Below, piece after piece: positions 43,519 through 52,172 of a stretch of 64,000 bases of DNA. Made by a program: the position numbers and the translations under genes. The DNA comes from Pedobacter sp. N36a (lineage in GTDB: Bacteria; Bacteroidota; Bacteroidia; Sphingobacteriales; Sphingobacteriaceae): assembly GCF_014472395.1 (NCBI RefSeq), contig NZ_JACSZW010000003.1, positions 1 through 64,000 on the forward strand, in the 5' to 3' direction. The notes beneath the pieces are model-generated. The model was given only the letters and a program-made list of their open reading frames with translations, was not told the DNA's origin and did no database searches. Every line of letters starts with the position of its first letter. Position 1 is the first letter of the stretch.

Positions 43519-44400
43519 TTAACGGGTACTTTCTTTAAGGATGAACTTGATTTGTGAAAAAAGCGACTTCCGTCGGGTATAAAATATTGATTTTAAATTT
43601 TTAAGAAGCGTCCAGAATAAAGCCTTGGAAAAAGGTTGCTGCTTCAATACCGCATAACCGTCCAACACTTCTTTGATCAGTGTTTTTGTAGGTTCCGTAT
43701 TTAAAGGGTGGGTCTGGAACAGACTCAGGTTTTTAATGCGTAAGGCTTTGCCGCTTATTTTGTCTTTACTGGTGGAACTGGAAGCATGCCTTCTGTGTTT
43801 TACCAGCGCTAAGTCCAAATAGTCGATTTTACCAAGGCAGGCAGCAGTGTAAGCCATCCACCAATCATAATAAATGCCCTCTGGAAAGGGTAATAAATGG
43901 GGTAAAAAAGCTTTGCTCATTAAACAGGTATGTCCGGAAACACAGTTGTTGTAGAGTAAATATGAGGCACAGTGGCCTTTTACAAACCGATGGGTATTGG
44001 AAGTCTTCCTGCCGGAAGTATGACCATCCACATCGATTAATAAAGAATCATGGTAAATCAACAAGTTGTTCCCGATTTGGGCAGCCAATTTACTGACTTT
44101 GTCAGGTTCCCATATATCGTCCTGATCCGCAATCGCAATGAATGCTCCTTTACACTGTAATAGTGCCGTCTCAAAGTTTTTGTTGAAGCCCAGGTTTTCT
44201 TTATTTTGAGCTAAACGGATCTTTGGGTGTTTTTCCTGATACTGCAAAAGCAATTCATAAGTACGGTCTGTCGAGCAATCGTCCAGGATAACAAGCTCAA
44301 GATTTGGATAATCTTGTTTCAGCAGAGATTCCATTTGTTCATGCAGGTGCTTTTCACCATTATAGGTGCAAAGTGCAATAGAGATCATTAGGGCTTCCAT
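43519..44400 (-). CDS. Glycosyltransferase family 2, rhamnosyltransferase-like
   Basis: A transferase of about 293 residues. ISIALCTYNGEKHLHEQMESLL opens it; ELVILDDCSTDRTYEL lies near 33 and AFIAIADQDDIWEPDKVSK near 85 holds the DXD-like QDD. YYDWWMAYTAACLGKIDYLD near 180 carries the catalytic Asp. I start at ATG 44400, which follows the previous stop by 2 nt; ATG 44388 is also possible. An upstream ATG 41 codons earlier would overlap the preceding gene heavily. Confidence 0.84.
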   Translation of the reverse strand: MEALMISIALCTYNGEKHLHEQMESLLKQDYPNLELVILDDCSTDRTYELLLQYQEKHPKIRLAQNKENLGFNKNFETALLQCKGAFIAIADQDDIWEPDKVSKLAAQIGNNLLIYHDSLLIDVDGHTSGRKTSNTHRFVKGHCASYLLYNNCVSGHTCLMSKAFLPHLLPFPEGIYYDWWMAYTAACLGKIDYLDLALVKHRRHASSSTSKDKISGKALRIKNLSLFQTHPLNTEPTKTLIKEVLDGYAVLKQQPFSKALFWTLLKNLKSIFYTRRKSLFSQIKFILKESTR

Positions 44401-44402
44401 GA

Positions 44403-45200
44403 TTAGATTTTCTTCTTTAGTCCATGATACATTTTTGCGAAAAACAAAGAGAGGGGATTGCCAGCCAGTTTTCCAAGGAAAGAGCCCGACAAATGGAAAG
44501 TAGTGGTATTGGTTTGAATCCACCTGCTTCTAAAAAAGTGGTTATATTTTTTGATGAGGGCTTTGCGGATGGTATAAAAGTCTTCATTTCTATTGCCTTT
44601 ACTTTTATGGATCACATCAAACGCGATCACATAAGCATGGAATCCGTTCAGCTCTGCCTGTAAACAAAGGTCAGCACCATATAGATGAAAACCTGAAAGA
44701 TCATTTGATACTTTTAAGCAGGCTTCATTTTTTACAATCAAAAAATTTTCGTCCAGCGCTGCAACTTTTAGCGGGAATTTACCCTTGGTTTTTAAACCGG
44801 TATCAGGATAACTGATATGGTATACCACATGATTTGGTGCTGCAGCACCAGCATTGCCACAAAGCCCCCAATTTCTATCTAATGAATCCAGTTCTGAGAG
44901 CGCCGCCCTCAGGTCTTGGATATTGTTTTTATGCAGCAGGATGTCCTGATGGCAGATGATCACATATTTTCCTTTTGCTTCTTTTAAAAAGCGATTGATG
45001 CCGGTATAGGCATCAAATGTGCATTCCTTACTATTGTCGGCATGTAAAAACTCACAGCAATCTTCGGTAAATCCAAAGGCCAAAAAGCTGGCCAGCATCT
45101 CCTGGTATTCCTCTCTTCTGGTGACCAGGCTGCAAATCGAGAATTCATACGGATAATCCGCTGGTTTGATTGCCCGTGATAGCTCAGTAAGGTTTCCCAT
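44403..45200 (-). CDS. Glycosyltransferase-like protein with an HQD motif (PF13712 type)
   Basis: A 265-residue protein that begins with a LPS-type transferase pattern but lacks the DXD motif. In its place is KYVIICHQDILLHK near residue 80; the HQD(V/I) motif is typical of the PF13712 branch of glycosyltransferases. NGFHAYVIAFDVIHKS near 200 could hold the catalytic acid. It starts 2 nt after the exporter gene, so the two are likely co-translated. Whether it is catalytic is unsure. Confidence 0.68.
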   Translation of the reverse strand: MGNLTELSRAIKPADYPYEFSICSLVTRREEYQEMLASFLAFGFTEDCCEFLHADNSKECTFDAYTGINRFLKEAKGKYVIICHQDILLHKNNIQDLRAALSELDSLDRNWGLCGNAGAAAPNHVVYHISYPDTGLKTKGKFPLKVAALDENFLIVKNEACLKVSNDLSGFHLYGADLCLQAELNGFHAYVIAFDVIHKSKGNRNEDFYTIRKALIKKYNHFFRSRWIQTNTTTFHLSGSFLGKLAGNPLSLFFAKMYHGLKKKI

Positions 45201-45202
45201 GA

Positions 45203-47023
45203 TTAGTCATTAAATGCCTGCATGTCTATTAGTCGTCTGTATAAGCCATTATGACTCATCAGCTCGCTATGACTTCCGGTTTCTTTAATTTCACCCTGCT
45301 CAATCACCACAATTGTATCTGCATGTTGAATGGTGCTCAAGCGGTGAGCAATCACAATAGAAGTTCTGTTTTGCATCAGGTTGTTTAAAGCCTGCTGAAC
45401 CAATTTTTCAGATTCTGTATCTAAAGCAGAAGTAGCTTCATCCAACAACATAATTGGCGGATTGGCCAATACCGCTCTGGCGATACAGATTCTCTGTCTT
45501 TGTCCACCAGATAACCTGCCGCCTCGATCACCTACGTAAGTTTGGTAACCTTGTTCCTGACCTAGAATGAACTCATGTGCATTTGCAATTTTTGCCGCTG
45601 TAATCACTTCTTCTTCTGAAGCATTAGGGTTGGCAAAGGCTATATTGTTGAAAATAGTATCATTGAATAGGAAAGATTCCTGGTTTACAATTCCCATTTT
45701 ACTGCGGATACTTTCTACAGTTAAGTCTTGATAATTCAGTCCGTCGATTTTAATTACGCCTGATTTTGGGTCATGGAAACGAGGAATTAAATCCATTAAG
45801 GTACTCTTTCCACCCCCAGATGGGCCAACCAATGCGATGGTTTTCCCCTTAGGAACGGTCAGGTTAATATTGTTTAGAACCACTTTATCCTGATAACTGA
45901 AACTTACATTTTCGAAAGTCAGTGACGCTTTGAATTCTTTTAATTCTATTGCATCTGGTTTATTGACCACTTGTGGTTCAGTATCAATTAATTCTAATAC
46001 CCTTTCGCCGGCAGCAATACCAGAGTGAATCCCACTAAATGAGTCACTAATGGCTTTAATCGGTTGCATCACCTGCGAGAATACGGCAATATACATGATG
46101 AAATCTGAGGCTGTAAATTCTTTGCTTCCGCTCAGTACCAATCCGCCACCGTACAATACAATAATCACGATGACAAAAATCCCTAGAGATTGCGATACTG
46201 GGGAGGCTAGTTGCTGCCTTCTTACCATTTTTCTATTCAAATTAGAATAGAACTGATTTTCTGCGTGGAATTTTTCTTTAGTTCTTTCCGTAGAGTTAAA
46301 GGCCTTGACGATTTTTATACCACTTAATGCCTCATCCAGAAAACCAATCATTTTTGCAAAGGACTCATGCGTAACAGTAGCCTGTTGTTTTAGTCGTTTT
46401 ACAATTTTGCTGATAATGAAACCAGAAACCGGAATGATTAACAAAGAGAACAAGGTAAGCTTCACTGAGATACTGAACAACACAAATACATAGAACAGCA
46501 ATTGTACGGGTTCTTTGAAAACCACCTGCAAGGTGTTGGTTACGGTAAACTGTACCACCTGTACGTCAGAGGATACTTTAGAAATGATATCGCCTTTTCT
46601 TTCGTTGTTGAAAAAGCCAATATGCATGTTCATTACATTGTTAAACACCGTTTTTCTAATGTTCAGGAGGGTATGTACCCTCAGGTCTTCCATGAATCGC
46701 TGTGATAAGTAACGGAAGAAATTGGAAAGTAATACGGAAGCCAAAATTACCGCACATACGATTTTTAGGGCTTCTTGTTTTCCAAAATGCTCTACGGTAG
46801 AAGCGATGTAGTTTTTGAACTGGGCTAATAAATCCCATTGTCCAGCTATCTTCATTGCTCCTTTAGCACTGCTTTGGTCAAAAAACAGGGTGTCCAGCAA
46901 AGGCGCCAGCAGCGTAAAGTTGAAGGTGTTGAAAAATACAGCTAATAATGTAGCAATAATATAAGGGATGGCGAACTTCTCAATAGGTTTCGCAAACGAC
47001 AGTAATCTAAAATATGTCTTCAT
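45203..47023 (-). CDS. MsbA-like ABC exporter for a glycan or lipid
   Basis: A 606-residue fused permease-ATPase of the lipid A flippase class. Six hydrophobic segments fill residues 20-330 (FAIPYIIATLLAVFFNTFNF; IVCAVILASVLLSNFF). The ATPase has GPSGGGKST near 402, LSGGQRQRICIARA near 503, Walker B IMLLDEATSALD near 525 and the switch His in IAHRLSTI. An exact -7 box TAACTTTG (47050-47043, minus) lies 19 nt before the ATG. In its setting it probably flips a lipid-linked product of the glycan block. Confidence 0.85.
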   Translation of the reverse strand: MKTYFRLLSFAKPIEKFAIPYIIATLLAVFFNTFNFTLLAPLLDTLFFDQSSAKGAMKIAGQWDLLAQFKNYIASTVEHFGKQEALKIVCAVILASVLLSNFFRYLSQRFMEDLRVHTLLNIRKTVFNNVMNMHIGFFNNERKGDIISKVSSDVQVVQFTVTNTLQVVFKEPVQLLFYVFVLFSISVKLTLFSLLIIPVSGFIISKIVKRLKQQATVTHESFAKMIGFLDEALSGIKIVKAFNSTERTKEKFHAENQFYSNLNRKMVRRQQLASPVSQSLGIFVIVIIVLYGGGLVLSGSKEFTASDFIMYIAVFSQVMQPIKAISDSFSGIHSGIAAGERVLELIDTEPQVVNKPDAIELKEFKASLTFENVSFSYQDKVVLNNINLTVPKGKTIALVGPSGGGKSTLMDLIPRFHDPKSGVIKIDGLNYQDLTVESIRSKMGIVNQESFLFNDTIFNNIAFANPNASEEEVITAAKIANAHEFILGQEQGYQTYVGDRGGRLSGGQRQRICIARAVLANPPIMLLDEATSALDTESEKLVQQALNNLMQNRTSIVIAHRLSTIQHADTIVVIEQGEIKETGSHSELMSHNGLYRRLIDMQAFND

Positions 47024-47123
47024 TAAAAATGATAAAATCGACCAAAGTTACAATTTTTATTTTTGTGCATTAAAGAAGGGCGGGTATCCGAAAATGAGAG
47101 CTGTCTTAATCAGGGCCTGTTCG

Positions 47124-47858
47124 CTAGCCTTGAAGCAGGTACTTGTATTTAAGAAAGGTGCCTAGGGCAATGTAATAACTGATTTTTAAACCAGCCATGC
47201 CATCCTGGAAACCCCTTTTGATAAAATAAGATTTCACAAAGCTGACCATAGGGGAGAAAATCATCTTTCCAATTGCGGCGATTTTGCTCAGGTGTTTCCG
47301 ATCCTTTACTCCTAATCTGGCATAGAGTTCTACTTTCGACTTCAGTTCTTCCTCGCTGCTGTAAGCATAATGAAGAATCGGACTTTTAAAAGTATACAAT
47401 AACTGACCCTCCTTGAGGACTAGCTTTTCGTGACTGGCAGCATGGTTCCATAAAATTTCTTTAGGGAAGAGGCGGATTTTTTTGTCAGGGTACCAGGCAC
47501 CATGCTTGATCCATTTACCGCAGTAGTTGTTCAGGCGTCTGAACTCATAAAGCCCCTGCAACTGTGGTTTTTCAGGTTGTATTTCTTTCACTAAAGTGTA
47601 GGAAAGGGCCTCGTCAGAATCCAAAGAAAGTATATAAGGGAACCTGGCAGCCTGATGGCCAAGATTTTTAGTGGCCCCATATCCTAACCATGGGGTTTGG
47701 ATAATCACACAGCCAAAGCTTTCGGCAATTTTCAGTGTGAGGTCTGTGCTGCCTGAATCTACGATCAGAACTTCATCTGCAAGGTTCGCAATGCTGTCCA
47801 GACAACATTTTATAGTTTTTTCGGAGTTTTTGGTAATGATGACTGCTGAAATATACAT
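47124..47858 (-). CDS. WaaE/KdtX-like glycosyltransferase family 2
   Basis: A 244-residue GT2 enzyme of the LPS core type. ISAVIITKNSEKTIKCCLDSI opens it, DEVLIVDSGSTDLTLKIAES near 28, YILSLDSDEALSYTL near 75 (the DSDE motif) and YRRLNNYCGKWIKHGAWYPD-like text near 105 are the WaaE pattern. GFQDGMAGLKISYYIALGTFLKY closes it, typical of the family. It is 100 nt upstream of the exporter and downstream of another GT2. Core heptose or hexose transfer is likely. Confidence 0.85.
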   Translation of the reverse strand: MYISAVIITKNSEKTIKCCLDSIANLADEVLIVDSGSTDLTLKIAESFGCVIIQTPWLGYGATKNLGHQAARFPYILSLDSDEALSYTLVKEIQPEKPQLQGLYEFRRLNNYCGKWIKHGAWYPDKKIRLFPKEILWNHAASHEKLVLKEGQLLYTFKSPILHYAYSSEEELKSKVELYARLGVKDRKHLSKIAAIGKMIFSPMVSFVKSYFIKRGFQDGMAGLKISYYIALGTFLKYKYLLQG

Positions 47859-47865
47859 GTGATCC

Positions 47866-48864
47866 TTAGATGTTTTTTGGTTGGATTCGTGCTAAAGTTT
47901 CGGCCTTATAGTTACTGATGATATGGAATAGTGGTTGCTGAGGTACTTTATTTAAGGACAGCAACTGCTGAAATTTTAACTTCTCAATTTTAGCTTCCTT
48001 TTTTGTCTTCATAAATGTAAGGAAGGCCTTCAGGTGTGTCCCATTGAGGGTGATTAGGCGTATTGCGATTTCAAGGAAAGTTTGAAGGTACCAGCCTAGT
48101 AAAGTAAGTCCGCTTAAATGGATAAAGTGGAGGTAATATTTATTCCTTAGAGTCAGGTATTTAATTTTCTTCTTTTTATTGTATTTGTTGATGGTGGTAG
48201 AAACCTGGTGCATGCATTCCGACGTTGGCACATAATACATTTTCCAGCCCATTCTTAAGGCACGGACGGAGAGTTCCACATCCTCCACATAGAAAGGACT
48301 GAACAAATCATTATAGCCTTGGAGCTGCAGCAGCTTTTTTCTATCCACCAGAGCATTGGTTCCGCCAAGGAACATGCTCAGGTACTCCGCGTTTTTATCG
48401 GTAGGAAGATCGGTTACATAATAGTTTTGATTGGCTTTGATCTTGAACAGGTGTCTGCTGATCAGTTTTCCGCCGCCCTGCAGGATGTCACTATCCCAGT
48501 TGAGCACGGTAGCATTGACGCCGAAAGTGTCTGGCTTTTCGAAAAACCGGAGCTGATCGTCAAAGTATCCAGGTAGCAGTTTCACATCATTGTTGAGAAT
48601 GAGTACCAGATCCATACTGGCTGCATAAATGCCTTTGTTCATCGTCCCTGAAAAGCCCAGGTTGACTTCATTTTTTAAAACAATAATTTCAGGAAAGTTC
48701 GCTTTGATGAAGGTGATGGAATCATCGGTCGAATTGTCGTCCACTACGATGATTTCGCTGGAGGAATTAAGGCTAGCAAGCGCGATGACTACACTTGGTA
48801 AAACATCCGCTAATAAAGATTTTCCGTTATAATTCGGAATAACAACAGAAATACTAAAATTCAT
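47866..48864 (-). CDS. Glycosyltransferase family 2, first gene of the glycan block
   Basis: A 332-residue GT2 enzyme. ISVVIPNYNGKSLLADVLPSV opens it, then SEIIVVDDNSTDDSITFIK near 38, LVLILNNDVKLLPGYF near 88 (NND metal motif) and FYVEDVELSVRALRMGWKMYYV near 190. The hydrophobic C-terminal half may contact the membrane. It is transcribed divergently from meaB: its -7 box TATCTTTG (48905-48898, minus) overlaps the meaB promoter region. WaaE-like gene follows after 7 nt. Confidence 0.86.
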   Translation of the reverse strand: MNFSISVVIPNYNGKSLLADVLPSVVIALASLNSSSEIIVVDDNSTDDSITFIKANFPEIIVLKNEVNLGFSGTMNKGIYAASMDLVLILNNDVKLLPGYFDDQLRFFEKPDTFGVNATVLNWDSDILQGGGKLISRHLFKIKANQNYYVTDLPTDKNAEYLSMFLGGTNALVDRKKLLQLQGYNDLFSPFYVEDVELSVRALRMGWKMYYVPTSECMHQVSTTINKYNKKKKIKYLTLRNKYYLHFIHLSGLTLLGWYLQTFLEIAIRLITLNGTHLKAFLTFMKTKKEAKIEKLKFQQLLSLNKVPQQPLFHIISNYKAETLARIQPKNI

Positions 48865-48916
48865 TCGCCTGCTTAATTACATATTGCTTTATTTGTACAA
48901 AGATAGATATAATTTA

Positions 48917-49810
48917 ATGCATTCATCTGCTCATTTGCTTACACAATTACGAGAAGGCAGCTTCATTGGACTAGCCAGGGCATTGACACTGGTGGAAAAT
49001 GACATTGCCCCTTCGGCAGCATTATTAAGGTCGTTGGAGCTGAATCAAACGCCTGTAATTGGAATTACCGGCCCTCCCGGGGCAGGAAAAAGTACATTGG
49101 TCAATGCCATAACCATGCATTTAACGGCACAACAAAAGCGAATTGCGATTCTGGCCGTTGATCCGACTTCTCCTTTTAATTTTGGTTCTTTGCTGGGGGA
49201 TCGGATTCGCATGTCTCAGCATTTCAATAATCCTAACGTATATATAAGGTCTATCGCCACAAGAGGTGCACTTGGTGGGATCTCTGCCAAAACGATAGAA
49301 ATGGTGGATGTGATCAAAGCAGCCAATTTCGACCTGATTTTCGTAGAAACCGTAGGCGTAGGGCAGTCGGAGATTGAAATTGCCGGATTAGCCGATAAAA
49401 CGGTAGTGGTACTCGTACCGGAGTCAGGAGATGAAATCCAGCACATTAAATCAGGTCTGATGGAAATTGCGCAGGCTTTTGTCGTAAATAAGGCGGATCG
49501 TGATGGAGCGGATACTTTTGCGAACAATCTGCAGAAATTGATGTACCACCAACATCAGCAAACGCCAATCTTTAAAACGGTTGCAGATAAAAATATAGGA
49601 ATAGCCGCACTTTGTACCTGGCTGATGGAACCTACCGCTGCCGATAATGAACGCCGGCCATTCCTGCTTGCAGAAAAAGCTTTCAAGATCATTCAGCATT
49701 ACCGGATGGCCAGCTTAGACAAGCGGGCATTGCTGGAAGGGGTTAAGGAGGCACTAAAATCTCCGGATTTTAATATTTATAAATTCACTGACCGCTGGAT
49801 CAATTCCTAA
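48917..49810 (+). CDS. meaB: MeaB/ArgK-type GTPase for B12-dependent mutase
   Basis: A G3E-like P-loop GTPase that loads and protects methylmalonyl-CoA mutase. ITGPPGAGKSTLVNAI near residue 50 (Walker A), LAVDPTSPFNFGSLLGDRIRM near 80, FDLIFVETVGVGQSE near 140 (switch II) and VNKADRDGA near 185 identify it. I start at ATG 48917; an in-frame TTG at 48884 lies in the promoter region shared with the divergent GT2 gene. No methylmalonyl-CoA mutase gene is in the window. Confidence 0.9.
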   Translation: MHSSAHLLTQLREGSFIGLARALTLVENDIAPSAALLRSLELNQTPVIGITGPPGAGKSTLVNAITMHLTAQQKRIAILAVDPTSPFNFGSLLGDRIRMSQHFNNPNVYIRSIATRGALGGISAKTIEMVDVIKAANFDLIFVETVGVGQSEIEIAGLADKTVVVLVPESGDEIQHIKSGLMEIAQAFVVNKADRDGADTFANNLQKLMYHQHQQTPIFKTVADKNIGIAALCTWLMEPTAADNERRPFLLAEKAFKIIQHYRMASLDKRALLEGVKEALKSPDFNIYKFTDRWINS

Positions 49811-50220
49811 ATGGCTCAATTCGCTTTATAGCTGATTTGTATGTAAAAAAGGAATCGGGTGCTGAACAGGTAGGACAATTGTGCCAAATCAGGAATGTTT
49901 TTTGTCAAAAAAACATCTAGCTTGTATTTTTTACACTTTGTCCCTATTTCTATTGATTAAGGAACTTTGTTTTGGTGTAATATTGTTTATTGTGCTGTTT
50001 ATCAGCTTGTTTTATTTTTTTAAAACAAAAATATAGTTTCATTTGTATATTCTTATTTAGAAAAATATTCAGTTACAGCGGTGTTGGATTTACACAATTA
50101 TTCATGGTTCGAAACTTTGGAACGGAGTTTGTATATCTATTGTGGGAATTTAAAAAATTGTTTAGTTTTGCTACGCAAAAAATTATACAATTAATTTGTT
50201 TAACCTTAAAAAAGAAAATT
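49811..50220 (+). other. 410-nt gap upstream of ompA
   Basis: AT-rich; open frames here have no coding character. The last 80 nt hold the ompA promoter (50140-50170). A second near-match, GAACTTTG near 49965, could be another -7 box. Nothing else recognised. Confidence 0.5.
50140..50170 (+). promoter_or_regulatory. Promoter of the ompA-type gene
   Basis: TTG (50140-50142) and the exact -7 box TAGTTTTG (50163-50170) are separated by 20 nt. The leader to the ATG at 50221 is about 45 nt and AT-rich, as expected of a highly expressed outer-membrane protein gene. Confidence 0.6.
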
Positions 50221-51546
50221 ATGAATTATTCTACTTTAAAAAAGGGTCTTGCAGTCTCTTTCGTAGCGTTAATGGGAGCAACGACTCTTGCTAATGCACA
50301 AGAAACTCCAGCGACTTCTTCTTCAGCCAAGGTATTTGGTGGAAGAGGCCAGTACAGATCATGGTCGATCGGTGTAAACGGTGGTGTTTTATCTCCATTT
50401 GTTGCTATCGGTGGATCAAATGACTTTACTAACTTCGATGTAAACTTAGGTTATGGTATCTCTTTGAGAAAACAACTAGGTCATGCATTCGGATTAGAAG
50501 GTAACATTTTCCGTGGTAAAGTTTCAGGTACTAACAAAGACGCTGTAGGCGGTGCTGTTAATGGTATCAAAGCTTTCGAAACTGAAATGCAATACTCTAT
50601 TGACTTAAGAGGTGTTGTTAACGTAGCTACTGTAGATTTCTTACGTCGTGAGAACTCAGTAAACTTCTTCGTAACTGCTGGTTACGGTTTAGTTGCTTAC
50701 AACCCAATCGTTGACGGAAAAGACAACAAAGGTAACTTTGGTGAAAACAGAGATAAAGATTTCGTAAAAGAAGCTTATATCCCAGTTGGAGCTGGTGTTA
50801 AATTTAAAGTATCTGACCGTGTGTCATTTAACTTAGGTTACACTATGCACTTCATCGATGGTGATAATTTTGACGGAGTATATGCAAAAGCAACTACTAA
50901 AGATAAATTCTCTTACGGTTATGCAGGTCTAGAATTCTCTCTAGGTTCTAAATCTAAACCAAACCTTGACTGGGTTAATCCTTTAGCTTTAATGTATGAT
51001 GAATTGAAAGATCCTTCATTACGTCAAGAAGTTGAAGCGTTGAAAACTCGTGTTTCTAACGTTGAAAAATCTGTTGAAGATTTGAAAAAAGATTCTGATG
51101 GTGACGGTGTTGCTGATCAATTCGATAAATGTCCAGGTACTCCAGCAGGAGTTGCAGTTGATGGTTCAGGCTGTCCTCTACCTAAAGTAGAAGTTGCTGT
51201 AGTTGATGCTAGCAATGTAACTGGTTTCGAAAGAATCCAATTTGAATTTAACTCTTCAGTTCTTAAAACTGATTCATACCCTACTTTAGATAAATTATCT
51301 TCAGTATTGCGTGATGGTGGTGGTAAAGTAACTGTTAACGGTTATGCTTCAAGCGAAGGTACTGCTGCTTACAACTTAAAATTATCTAAAGACAGAGCTA
51401 ACTCTGTGAAAACTTACTTAGTTAACTCTGGAGTTAATGCTAGTCAAGTAATCACTAAAGGTCATGGTGAAGCTAATCCAATCGCTTCTAACGATACTGA
51501 AGAAGGTCGTATCCAAAACCGTCGTGTTGAATCTGCTAGAAACTAA
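50221..51546 (+). CDS. OmpA-family outer-membrane protein
   Basis: A 441-residue major porin-like protein. Signal peptide residues 1-23 end in NAQ; an N-terminal beta-barrel of about 240 residues follows, then a coiled-coil stretch (LRQEVEALKTRVSNVEKSV), a thrombospondin-3-like Asp repeat (DSDGDGVADQFDKCPGTPAG, Ca-binding) and the C-terminal OmpA domain (KLSKDRANSVKTYLVNSG near 395) that binds peptidoglycan. I start at ATG 50221, since earlier in-frame ATGs lack a signal. Codon use looks highly biased, as for an abundant protein. Confidence 0.92.
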   Translation: MNYSTLKKGLAVSFVALMGATTLANAQETPATSSSAKVFGGRGQYRSWSIGVNGGVLSPFVAIGGSNDFTNFDVNLGYGISLRKQLGHAFGLEGNIFRGKVSGTNKDAVGGAVNGIKAFETEMQYSIDLRGVVNVATVDFLRRENSVNFFVTAGYGLVAYNPIVDGKDNKGNFGENRDKDFVKEAYIPVGAGVKFKVSDRVSFNLGYTMHFIDGDNFDGVYAKATTKDKFSYGYAGLEFSLGSKSKPNLDWVNPLALMYDELKDPSLRQEVEALKTRVSNVEKSVEDLKKDSDGDGVADQFDKCPGTPAGVAVDGSGCPLPKVEVAVVDASNVTGFERIQFEFNSSVLKTDSYPTLDKLSSVLRDGGGKVTVNGYASSEGTAAYNLKLSKDRANSVKTYLVNSGVNASQVITKGHGEANPIASNDTEEGRIQNRRVESARN

Positions 51547-51566
51547 TTATTTCTAAGTAAATATTG

Positions 51567-51604
51567 AAAAAAGAGGGCTTCATTTTTGAAGCCCTCTTTT
51601 TTTT
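51567..51604 (+). terminator. Terminator of the ompA-type gene
   Basis: AAAGAGGGCTTC / GAAGCCCTCTTT stem, loop ATTTTT, then a T-run. Confidence 0.9.
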
Positions 51605-51760
51605 ATGCCTACATTTGTGAGACGTATGTATCTATTTAGAAAGAAAGATCCGAACCGACCAACCAATATCAACCTGAGGATTATGCACGTCATTAATGCC
51701 GTTGCCATCTCCGTTTTTGTAGCTGGCTTACTATATAAGCTGATCAGCTGGCTATTTTAG
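51605..51760 (+). CDS. Small membrane protein, DUF6728-like
   Basis: A 51-residue protein too short for many callers. It begins MPTFVRRMYLFRKKDPNRP and ends with one membrane segment (AVAISVFVAGLLYKLISWLF). The frame is open from ATG 51605 to TAG 51760; a start at the next Met (51626) is also possible. The FRKKDPNRP plus C-terminal helix layout fits the DUF6728 family of Sphingobacteria. It begins inside the ompA terminator tail and precedes ridA by 22 nt. Confidence 0.65.
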   Translation: MPTFVRRMYLFRKKDPNRPTNINLRIMHVINAVAISVFVAGLLYKLISWLF

Positions 51761-51782
51761 CATAAAATAAACCTATATAATT

Positions 51783-52169
51783 ATGAAGCAAATTTTTAAT
51801 ACCGACAATGCGCCGGCTCCGATTGGTCCTTACAGCCAGGCTGTAAAAGCAAATGGTTTCCTATTCTTATCAGGTCAGGTGGCCATCAATCCCTTAAACG
51901 GAGAATTGACCATGACTTCCATCTCTGAAGAAACGCACCAGGTAATGAGAAACATTAAAGCAGTATTATTAGAGGCTTCTTATGGCTTTGGTGATATTGT
52001 AAAGACCACTATTTTCTTAACCGATATGGCTTTGTTTAATGAAGTGAATGAAGTATACGGTTCTTATTTCGACAGTAAAAGCAATTTTCCTGCCCGCGAA
52101 ACCGTTGCCGTTAAAGGCTTGCCTAAAGGGGTAAACGTGGAGATTTCTATCATCGCTTGTAAAGGATAA
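51783..52169 (+). CDS. ridA: RidA family reactive-intermediate deaminase
   Basis: Hydrolyses reactive enamine/imine intermediates from serine and threonine dehydratases to ketoacids. The 128-residue protein has APIGPYSQAVKANGFLFLSGQ near residue 10, TIFLTDMALF near 78 and the active-site Arg in FPARETVAVKGLPKGVNVEI near 102. Same length and pattern as the family. It probably shares a transcript with rarD. Confidence 0.93.
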   Translation: MKQIFNTDNAPAPIGPYSQAVKANGFLFLSGQVAINPLNGELTMTSISEETHQVMRNIKAVLLEASYGFGDIVKTTIFLTDMALFNEVNEVYGSYFDSKSNFPARETVAVKGLPKGVNVEISIIACKG

Positions 52170-52172
52170 GTT

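Noticed and set aside
44401..44523. Extension of the rhamnosyltransferase-like gene by 41 codons
   Set aside because: It would overlap the preceding gene by about 120 nt and adds a sequence not typical of GT2; ATG 44400 sits 2 nt after that stop.
49990..50220. Longer ompA-type frame from 49990
   Set aside because: It has no coding character, contains the promoter, and the signal peptide starts at ATG 50221.
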